DNA from: an uncultured Sphingobium sp.
GTDB taxonomy: Bacteria > Pseudomonadota > Alphaproteobacteria > Sphingomonadales > Sphingomonadaceae
Direction of reading: 5' to 3'
NCBI GenBank assembly: GCA_913773715.1
Contig: CAJYHD010000605.1
Span: forward strand, 1-9,562
DNA length: 9,562 nucleotides
Shown here: positions 4,515 to 9,562 of the stretch, piece by piece
Layout of the letters: each line of letters opens with the position of its first letter
Position numbering within the stretch: position 1 is the first letter of the stretch
The notes under the pieces: model-generated
Told to the model about the DNA's origin: nothing
Seen by the model: only the letters and a program-made list of their open reading frames with translations
Database searches by the model: none
Translations under genes and position numbers: made by a program

Positions 4515-7317
4515 CGCCATAGGTGCGCGGCTCGGCCAGATAGGCAGAGATCAGCTGGTTCGCCATCGGCGCGCCGCCCGCGAACTGGCCGGTGGTCGAC
4601 GTCGCCGGGCTGCTCGACTGAAGCGGGCTGCTGAAGGCGACCTGCGTGTAATCCTGGTTGAAGATATTCTGTCCCCAGAATTCGACCGCCCAGCGCTGAT
4701 CCTTGCCCCGGATGCCGACGCGCGCATTGACCACCGTAAAGCCGTCCTGCGCCTTTTCGGGGAACAGGTCGGAGCCGGTGTTGAAGTCGCTCATCGTGCG
4801 GCTGTCGATGTAGAAGAGCGCCGACATGCCGTTCGATCCGATCTCCGGCGTCCAGACGAGACTGGTCGTCGCCACGATCTTGGGCGCGTTGGAGTTGATC
4901 GATCCGGGCAGCAGGAATAGCGCCGGGTCGAGCGGCACGCGCCCGTCGCCGCTGCCGACCAGCCGCTTGGCGAACTTCGCCTCCGAATAGGTGAGGCCGC
5001 CCGACACCCGGAAGTTGCGCGCGGGACTCGTGGTCAGTTCCAGCTCGACGCCCTGGCTGATCAGGCCCGGCCCGACATCGTCCGCCGCGCAGGTGCGGGC
5101 CGCCGACAGCGCGCTGTCGCAGCCGTTGATATTCTGCACGACAAAGCTGGTGCCGTTGAAGGTATTAAGCTGGAAGTTCTTGAATTCCTGCCGGAACGCC
5201 GCGACATTGGCGCTCCATTTGGGCTGACTGTACTTCAGACCGATTTCGAACGCATCGACCTTCTCGGCGGCAAAGCGCAGGCTCGCCACATCGGCATTGG
5301 TGCGCGGCGCATAGACAGCCGGCACGGTGTTGAGTCCGGTCGATCCCAGCTGGAACCGGTCGAGATTATAGCCGCCCGCCTTATAACCCTTGGAATAGCT
5401 GCCATAGAGCAGCAGGTCGTCGGTCGGCTTCCATGACAGCACGCCGGTCCCTGTAAACTCGCCGTCGCTGAACCGGTCGTTGAGGTCGAGCGCATTGAGC
5501 GTGGTCGATCCGTTGCCGAGGCACCCGAGCGTCAGGATGCCGCCCGCCAGCGCCGCAGCGCTGCCCAAGGCCGCGTTATTGGCGATCCCCGGCAGCGCGG
5601 ACGACTGCAACGCCGCGCAGGTGGCGTTATTGTTGTCGAAATCCGCCGCGAAACGCTTGCGCTCGCGCGTGTAGCGAAGCCCCAGCGTCAGATCGAGCCG
5701 CTTGGTCAGGTGAATGATATTGTGCGTGAACAGCGCCCAGTTCTGGCTCTTCTGATAATAGCGCGACGCCACGTCACCCGTGCCGGACGGAATTGCCGCC
5801 AGCGCGCGGAGGCCATTGCCAAGACCGGTCGAGATGGCCGCTGCCTGGCCAGTGGCGATCGCCGTCGCCTGCGCGGCCGGCACGCCCTGCGCGATCAGAC
5901 TCGGCCGAATTGCTGGAGCAAGCCCTGCATTGAGCTGCGCCTGCGTGCCGGTGATCAGCGCGCCGGTCGCCAGCCCGCTGCCGCAGGCCGCCAGTTGCTG
6001 CGCGGTGAAGTTGCTGGTCGCACCCGCACCCGCCATCAGGCGGCAGGCCGCGAACCGGCCATAATCCGCACCGAAGCGGATGTTGTCCTGCAACGTCAGC
6101 TTCTCGTTCGAATAATAGCCGCCCACCAGCCAGTCGAGCGCCTCGCCGAACGCGGAACCCTGCAACCGCAATTCCTGCGTGAAGGTCTTGAACTGGCGGA
6201 AGGTATTGGGATCGCGATAGAGCAGGTCGGCGCGGTTATAATCATAATCGCCATAGTCGCGGGACTTGTAATCGCGATAGGCGGTGATGCTGGTCAACTT
6301 TGCGTTCCCGAAATCATAGTTGATCTCGCCCGACACGCCCCAGTCCTTGAGCTTGCTCACATAATCGCGACCCGGCGTGATGGCGAGTTCGCGATCATAG
6401 GGGTCGGCAGCGATGACGCTGCCCTGCCCCGCCAGGATCGCCACGATGCGGTTGAAGGGTGCAGTCGAATAGCCCCCGCCCGCCACCGGTCGCCGCTCAC
6501 GCGTCTCAATATAGGCCGCGCCGCAACAGCTTTCGTCGCGATTGGTGTAGTCGCCGATCAATCGGATCGACAGCGCATCATTGGGTTCGATCAGCGCCTG
6601 TCCGCGCAGGAAATAGCGGTCACGATCATTGGTGTCGCCGACTTTGTTGCCTGCGCCATCCACCAGCTTGTAGAAGCCGTCGCGCTTGCTCCACACGCCA
6701 TCGAGCGACAGCGCGATCCCTTCCGCGATCGGCCCGGTGACACGTCCCGCCAGCCGCCAATAGTCGTAATTGCCGTAGGTGACTTCACCCTTGGCGCTGA
6801 ACGTCTTTTCCGGTGCCTTGCTGATGATGTTGATGAGGCCCGCCGATGCGTTACGGCCGAAAAGCGTTCCCTGCGGGCCGCGCAAGACTTCCACCCGCTC
6901 GATCTCGCCCAGTTCGTTGAGACCCGCGCCGGTACGCGAACGATAGACGCCGTCGATGAACACCGCGACCGAGCTTTCCAGACCCGGATTGTCGCCCACC
7001 GTGCCGATGCCGCGAATACGCGCCGAAGCATTGGCTTCGGAACCGGTCGAGGAGACGAGCAGCGACGGCGCCAACTGGTTCAGCGTGCGGATGTCGCTCG
7101 CGCCGCTATTCTGCATTGCCTGCGCGCCCACGGCGGACACGGCGATCGGAACATCGGACAAGGGGCTTGCCCGGCGGGTCGCGGTGACGATGATGTCCGC
7201 GCCGGGATCTTCCGCCACGGGCTGCGGCGCTGCCTCTTCCTGCGCGGCGGCAAGTGGGGCGCCCATAAGGAAGGCCATGGCGCCAACGGTCGTCAGCCAG
7301 AGACTCTTGTCTGTCAT
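4492..7317 (-). CDS. TonB-dependent outer-membrane receptor
   Basis: 941-residue outer-membrane receptor that would import a scarce ligand using TonB-ExbBD energy. Signal peptide MTDKSLWLTTVGAMAFLMGAPLAAA with cleavage near residue 25. A TonB box-like DIIVTATRR is at 41-49, just before the plug (about 52-168) with the typical VEVLRGPQGTLFGRNASAGLINI (142-164). The rest is the 22-stranded barrel, ending EPRTYGVTLRGSF with terminal Phe for BAM assembly. The C-terminal TonB_dep_Rec signature GQNIFNQDY is at 882-890. Unusual points are eight cysteines mostly in putative outer loops (264/265, 425/445, 567/599, 733/743) and an Ala/Gly/Thr-rich insertion at about 421-520. The sequence pattern resembles the large sphingomonad receptor group, but the ligand cannot be told: no sigma/anti-sigma pair, transporter or catabolic gene is adjacent. 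The ATG at 7317 has GAGAGGA about 8 nt upstream. Confidence 0.96.
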   Translation of the reverse strand: MTDKSLWLTTVGAMAFLMGAPLAAAQEEAAPQPVAEDPGADIIVTATRRASPLSDVPIAVSAVGAQAMQNSGASDIRTLNQLAPSLLVSSTGSEANASARIRGIGTVGDNPGLESSVAVFIDGVYRSRTGAGLNELGEIERVEVLRGPQGTLFGRNASAGLINIISKAPEKTFSAKGEVTYGNYDYWRLAGRVTGPIAEGIALSLDGVWSKRDGFYKLVDGAGNKVGDTNDRDRYFLRGQALIEPNDALSIRLIGDYTNRDESCCGAAYIETRERRPVAGGGYSTAPFNRIVAILAGQGSVIAADPYDRELAITPGRDYVSKLKDWGVSGEINYDFGNAKLTSITAYRDYKSRDYGDYDYNRADLLYRDPNTFRQFKTFTQELRLQGSAFGEALDWLVGGYYSNEKLTLQDNIRFGADYGRFAACRLMAGAGATSNFTAQQLAACGSGLATGALITGTQAQLNAGLAPAIRPSLIAQGVPAAQATAIATGQAAAISTGLGNGLRALAAIPSGTGDVASRYYQKSQNWALFTHNIIHLTKRLDLTLGLRYTRERKRFAADFDNNNATCAALQSSALPGIANNAALGSAAALAGGILTLGCLGNGSTTLNALDLNDRFSDGEFTGTGVLSWKPTDDLLLYGSYSKGYKAGGYNLDRFQLGSTGLNTVPAVYAPRTNADVASLRFAAEKVDAFEIGLKYSQPKWSANVAAFRQEFKNFQLNTFNGTSFVVQNINGCDSALSAARTCAADDVGPGLISQGVELELTTSPARNFRVSGGLTYSEAKFAKRLVGSGDGRVPLDPALFLLPGSINSNAPKIVATTSLVWTPEIGSNGMSALFYIDSRTMSDFNTGSDLFPEKAQDGFTVVNARVGIRGKDQRWAVEFWGQNIFNQDYTQVAFSSPLQSSSPATSTTGQFAGGAPMANQLISAYLAEPRTYGVTLRGSF

Positions 7318-7371
7318 GTTTGCTATCCTCTCCCTGTCCGGCGCAGCTTAACGCCGCGTCACGCGAGGGTG

Positions 7372-7400
7372 ATTATGCTGCCACAGCAAGGGGATGGCAA
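7372..7400 (-). promoter_or_regulatory. Predicted sigma70-type promoter of the TonB receptor gene
   Basis: On the minus strand TTGCCA (7400-7395) and CATAAT (7377-7372) are separated by exactly 17 bp, a strong match to the housekeeping consensus. Transcription would start near 7365, giving a leader of about 48 nt that contains the GAGAGGA ribosome binding site. I see no TPP or cobalamin riboswitch signature in this short leader. Confidence 0.6.
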
Positions 7401-7432
7401 GTTACTGAATGTTTCCGGGCTTTTTCCGCAAG

Positions 7433-7463
7433 TGCAACAATCGCGACGATATCGCGCGTTGCA
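7433..7463. promoter_or_regulatory. Interrupted dyad upstream of the TonB receptor promoter
   Basis: The outer arms TGCAAC (7433-7438) and GTTGCA (7458-7463) enclose inner arms CGCGA (7442-7446) and TCGCG (7452-7456). It lies 32 bp upstream of the predicted -35 of the receptor gene and 40 bp past the pdeM stop. It could be an operator for a regulator of the receptor or a hairpin at the end of the pdeM transcript. No T-run follows on the minus strand, so a standard intrinsic terminator is unlikely. Confidence 0.35.
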
Positions 7464-7503
7464 ATCCGGTCACGCTTTACAGCGCCATGCCGTAGGGGAA
7501 GAG

Positions 7504-8163
7504 TTACGATAACGGAAAGCGCAGCATCCGGTCCGCGACTGGCACCAACGCAGCCGCACCCGGCCCGACGGCGCGGCGTATCTCGCCATGTCCCGCATCG
7601 AGACCGCCGGTGAGCGCGCCGAGCGCAGGCAGGATAAGCTTGGTCGCCGATCCCACGAAGCAGCGGCGCGATATATGCCGCCCCCGCAGCGATAGCCGCA
7701 GCTTGGGGTGGAAATGCCCGGAGATTTCCGGTCGAATGTCGCCCGGCTCGGCTTCATGCCGCAGCCAGATGCCGCCGACCTCCGCCTCGGCCACGCGTCG
7801 CCCGCCTGGCATGTCGCCGACATCCCGATCGTGATTGCCGACGATCCAGGTCCAGTCCAGCCGATCAGTCAACGCATTGAGCCGCGCCCGCGTCCGTCGG
7901 TCGAGCCGCGCTGCGCCATCCGCATCATGAAAGCTGTCGCCCAGCGACCAGACCGCCGTCGCACCCGTCCGCGCCACCAATGCCTCGATCGCATCGAGCG
8001 TCGCGTCGCTGTCGTGCGGTGGCAGGAACTGGCCGAAGCGCGCGAACCAGCTTGCCTTCTCGAAATGCAGATCGGCGACCAGCAACGCTCCACGCGCCGG
8101 CCAAAAGAGCGCAGCTTCGGGCAGCGCCAGAAATTCGTGACCTGCGAACGAAAGGGGAACCAT
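7504..8163 (-). CDS. pdeM: Ligase-associated DNA damage response endonuclease PdeM
   Basis: Calcineurin-like metallophosphoesterase, 219 residues, cytoplasmic. All metal-binding blocks are present in order: DLHFEK (31-36, D31 and H33), GDSFHD (75-80, D76), GNHDRD (109-114, N110 and H111), LRHE (134-137, H136) and GHFHP (149-153, H150 and H152). The DLHFEK first block, the SGHFHPK block, and the RRCFVGSATKLILPALGALTGGLD segment are typical of PdeM, which in many bacteria is encoded with an ATP-dependent DNA ligase, an Lhr-type helicase and an MBL-fold exonuclease in a predicted repair cluster. None of these partners is adjacent here, so this copy is an orphan within view. The ATG at 8163 has a CATAGG box 6 nt upstream and only a weak AGG as a possible ribosome site. 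Divergent from trhO. Confidence 0.9.
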   Translation of the reverse strand: MVPLSFAGHEFLALPEAALFWPARGALLVADLHFEKASWFARFGQFLPPHDSDATLDAIEALVARTGATAVWSLGDSFHDADGAARLDRRTRARLNALTDRLDWTWIVGNHDRDVGDMPGGRRVAEAEVGGIWLRHEAEPGDIRPEISGHFHPKLRLSLRGRHISRRCFVGSATKLILPALGALTGGLDAGHGEIRRAVGPGAAALVPVADRMLRFPLS

Positions 8164-8169
8164 CGCTCG

Positions 8170-8198
8170 CCTATGCGCCCTCGCGCCGCTTCTTTCAA
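8170..8198 (-). promoter_or_regulatory. Predicted pdeM promoter, possibly leaderless
   Basis: On minus, TTGAAA (8198-8193; 5 of 6 to TTGACA) is followed after 17 bp by CATAGG (8175-8170), which ends 6 nt before the pdeM ATG at 8163. The start of transcription would then fall at about the start codon. Confidence 0.45.
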
Positions 8199-8221
8199 GA
8201 GCCGGCGCAAACGCCTATAGG
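8193..8221 (+). promoter_or_regulatory. Predicted trhO promoter, possibly leaderless
   Basis: On plus, TATAGG (8216-8221) ends 6 nt before the trhO ATG and lies inside the perfect 12-bp palindrome CGCCTATAGGCG (8212-8223). Seventeen bp upstream is TTTCAA (8193-8198), a weak -35 that is the opposite strand of the pdeM -35 TTGAAA. Confidence 0.4.
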
Positions 8222-8227
8222 CGCGCC

Positions 8228-9067
8228 ATGTCCATTTCACCGTCCACGAACTATAAAATTGCCGCGCTCTACCGCTTCGCCCGCTTCGCTGACCCCGAAG
8301 CCATCGCCGCCGATCTGCGGAGCCTTTGCGCAGACCTCGGCACCTGCGGCACGCTCATCGTTGCGGGCGAGGGGATCAACGGCACCGTCGCGGGCGACGA
8401 GAATGCGATCGCCGCGCTGATCGCTCACATCCGCGCGCTTCCCGACTGCGCAGCGCTGGACGTCAAATATTCCGAAGCGGTCGAAGCCCCCTTCGCGCGC
8501 ATGAAGGTAAAGGTGAAGCCGGAGATCGTGACGCTCGGCGTCGGTGACCTCGATCCCGCCCACAATGCCGGGACCCATCTCGATCCCGAGGACTGGAACG
8601 CCCTCCTCGCCGATCCCGACACGGTCGTCATCGACACCCGCAACGCCTACGAGGTCGCGTGCGGCACGTTCGAAGGCGCGATCGACCCTGCAACCCGGTC
8701 CTTCCGCGAATTTCCCGCCTGGTTCGACGCGTTCGCCGCCAAGCTGCAAGAGGAAGGCCGCAGCCCCAAGATCGCGATGTTCTGCACCGGGGGCATTCGG
8801 TGCGAGAAGTCGACGGCGCTGGTAAAGGCACGCGGGTTCGACGACGTTTACCACCTAAACGGCGGCATCCTGCGATATCTGGAGGAAGTCTCCCCCGAAA
8901 ACAGCCGCTGGCAGGGGGACTGCTATGTCTTCGACGAGCGGGTCGCGGTCGGCCACGGCCTCGTCCCCGGGGATTACGTCACCTGCCGTACTTGCGGCCT
9001 GCCCCATCTGCGCGATGCGGAGCATATCTGCGCGGACGAAGACGGCGCGTGGCCGCATCGCCGCTAA
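8228..9067 (+). CDS. trhO: tRNA uridine(34) hydroxylase TrhO, rhodanese-domain protein
   Basis: Cytoplasmic enzyme of 279 residues that hydroxylates U34 in tRNA anticodons to 5-hydroxyuridine using oxygen (formerly YceA/UPF0176). The N-terminal domain (about 8-100) has CGTLIVAGEGINGTVAG (40-56) and VKYSEAVEAPFARMKVKVKPEIVTLG (79-104). The rhodanese domain (about 120-225) has VVIDTRNAYEVACGTFEGAIDP (133-154) and the active loop CTGGIRCEKS with catalytic C186 (186-195), then HLNGGILRYLEE (209-220). The C-terminal part has cysteines C232, C253, C256 and C268 in CYVFDERV...CRTC...HIC, a pattern suited to metal binding. Length and order of blocks are normal for the family. The ATG at 8228 has no good Shine-Dalgarno sequence but a TATAGG box 6 nt upstream. 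Its stop TAA overlaps the stop of the convergent 86-residue gene by 4 bp. Confidence 0.95.
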   Translation: MSISPSTNYKIAALYRFARFADPEAIAADLRSLCADLGTCGTLIVAGEGINGTVAGDENAIAALIAHIRALPDCAALDVKYSEAVEAPFARMKVKVKPEIVTLGVGDLDPAHNAGTHLDPEDWNALLADPDTVVIDTRNAYEVACGTFEGAIDPATRSFREFPAWFDAFAAKLQEEGRSPKIAMFCTGGIRCEKSTALVKARGFDDVYHLNGGILRYLEEVSPENSRWQGDCYVFDERVAVGHGLVPGDYVTCRTCGLPHLRDAEHICADEDGAWPHRR

Positions 9068-9324
9068 TCGTCCGACTCGACCAGTTCCACGATCTCGAAA
9101 TCATAGCGTTGCCAGCCGCGCATCTTGGCGCCCTCTGGCGCCGCCGCGCGCTTGCGCTTCGCCTCGGCCAGCGACCGCGTGTGGCCCCAGAATACCTCCG
9201 TCTTGCCATTCTGGAGCAGCGCGACGATCCGCCAATAATGCGTGAAGGCGTCCGCCGTCGGCCCGATCCGCTTGACGTAACCATCCGCCATCGTCGCCGT
9301 GAGATAGCGCTTGCGCCGAGCCAC
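9064..9324 (-). CDS. Small conserved-looking hypothetical protein (86 aa)
   Basis: I do not recognise a family. It is soluble-looking, without signal peptide or membrane segment. Visible features are a basic start (MARRKR), VKRIGPTADAFTHYWRIVALLQNGKTEVFWGHTRSLAEAKRKRAAA (17-62) with many aromatic and basic residues, GWQRYDFEIVEL (70-81) and an acidic end ESDD. The start is uncertain: GTG at 9324, 5 bp after the stop of the upstream metallopeptidase, or ATG at 9291 giving 75 residues. The reading frame is well shaped and tightly packed behind the peptidase gene, so it is probably translated with it as an operon. Its TAG stop overlaps the trhO stop in the tetranucleotide CTAA (9064-9067). Confidence 0.6.
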   Translation of the reverse strand: MARRKRYLTATMADGYVKRIGPTADAFTHYWRIVALLQNGKTEVFWGHTRSLAEAKRKRAAAPEGAKMRGWQRYDFEIVELVESDD

Positions 9325-9329
9325 CCAAG

Positions 9330-9562
9330 TCAGCCGATATAGCGGTGCAGCCCGCCGCCATGCGCCTTGAGCCAGGCGCGCGCAGGCTTCGGATCGCCAT
9401 CCAATATCCGCGCATGCGCAGCATGGAAGGCGGGGCTGTGATCCATGTGCAATAGATGCGCCAGTTCGTGCGCCACCGTCGCACGCCTTACATCCGGCGG
9501 GCAGAGGATCAGCCGCCAGCTATAGCGGATCGTGCCACCCGACGTGCAACTGCCCCAGCGGC
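9330..9562 (-). CDS. YgjP/SprT-type zinc metallopeptidase, C-terminal part (5' end outside window)
   Basis: The reverse strand from the window edge reads RWGSCTSGGTIRYSWRLIL, then the zinc motif HELAHLLHMDHSPAFH, and ends GGGLHRYIG with a TGA at 9330-9332. WGSC followed by HExxH and a further HxPxFH histidine is the hallmark of the YgjP-like (DUF45, M48-like) metal-dependent hydrolase family, a cytoplasmic predicted protease. 76 residues are visible; the family is usually 220-250 residues, so the N-terminal two thirds lie to the right of the window. The two HELAH histidines, the catalytic glutamate and the third ligand candidate are all intact. The 86-residue gene follows after 5 bp on the same strand. 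Confidence 0.9.
   Translation of the reverse strand, partial: RWGSCTSGGTIRYSWRLILCPPDVRRATVAHELAHLLHMDHSPAFHAAHARILDGDPKPARAWLKAHGGGLHRYIG

Noticed and set aside
7318..7503. TPP or cobalamin riboswitch upstream of the TonB receptor, considered because of the ThiE-like neighbour
   Set aside because: The leader from the predicted start is only about 48 nt and has none of the conserved riboswitch core sequences.
5710..7512. 600-codon plus-strand open frame opposite the TonB receptor
   Set aside because: Its length is striking, but its composition is typical of an antisense shadow and it shows no domain motif. The minus-strand receptor has signal peptide, plug, barrel and terminal Phe.
3120..9562. 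Defence island, toxin-antitoxin pair or mobile element
   Set aside because: Genes on both sides are core or widespread families, codon and base use look even throughout, and no integrase, transposase, long repeats or attachment-like duplications are visible.

Overview
The window looks like ordinary chromosome from a GC-rich alphaproteobacterium, most likely a sphingomonad (Sphingomonadaceae). Supporting signs are the DUF3576 lipoprotein directly upstream of leuS, a long TonB-dependent receptor with no FecIR-type regulators, a stand-alone PdeM phosphoesterase, an alphaproteobacterial-type ThiE/TenI-like protein, and short dispersed repeats with the core CCTGAGCCTGTCGAAGG. The genus assignment is inference from gene content and recalled family knowledge; no search was run. 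I see no prophage, insertion sequence, CRISPR array, tRNA or rRNA.

Layout. (1) Positions 1-1766, minus strand: a DUF3576 lipoprotein followed by the N-terminal 401 residues of leucyl-tRNA synthetase, which runs off the left edge. Between them lies an inverted pair of REP-like repeats (1227-1301). (2) Positions 1767-2008: a divergent control region, with a good promoter for the DUF3576-leuS unit and a small dyad. (3) Positions 2009-3119, plus strand: an unrecognised exported protein that ends like an outer-membrane beta-strand protein, then a YnfA/UPF0060 four-helix membrane protein. (4) Positions 3120-4514: a third REP copy, a divergent ThiE/TenI-like protein on minus, and a YggS/PLPBP protein on plus. 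The last two start 23 bp apart around a palindromic CTATAG. (5) Positions 4492-7503: a 941-residue TonB-dependent receptor on minus whose 3' end overlaps yggS by 23 bp, with a clear sigma70-type promoter and an upstream dyad. (6) Positions 7504-9067: pdeM (minus) and trhO (plus), divergent, 64 bp apart, with overlapping promoter-like elements. (7) Positions 9064-9562, minus: the C-terminal part of a YgjP/SprT-type zinc metallopeptidase followed after 5 bp by an 86-residue unknown protein, whose stop overlaps the trhO stop by 4 bp.

The genes are mostly unrelated housekeeping and envelope functions: translation and tRNA modification (leuS, trhO), cofactor homeostasis (yggS, ThiE/TenI-like), DNA repair (pdeM), and envelope or transport (DUF3576, exported protein, YnfA, TonB receptor). 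I find no convincing undescribed multi-gene system. The best leads are small-scale. REP copies carry compensatory stem changes. Four gene starts have a TATAGG-like box only 6-8 nt before the ATG, in two divergent pairs that appear to share promoter elements, which suggests leaderless bidirectional promoters. The ThiE-like protein lacks the usual diphosphate/metal-binding residues.
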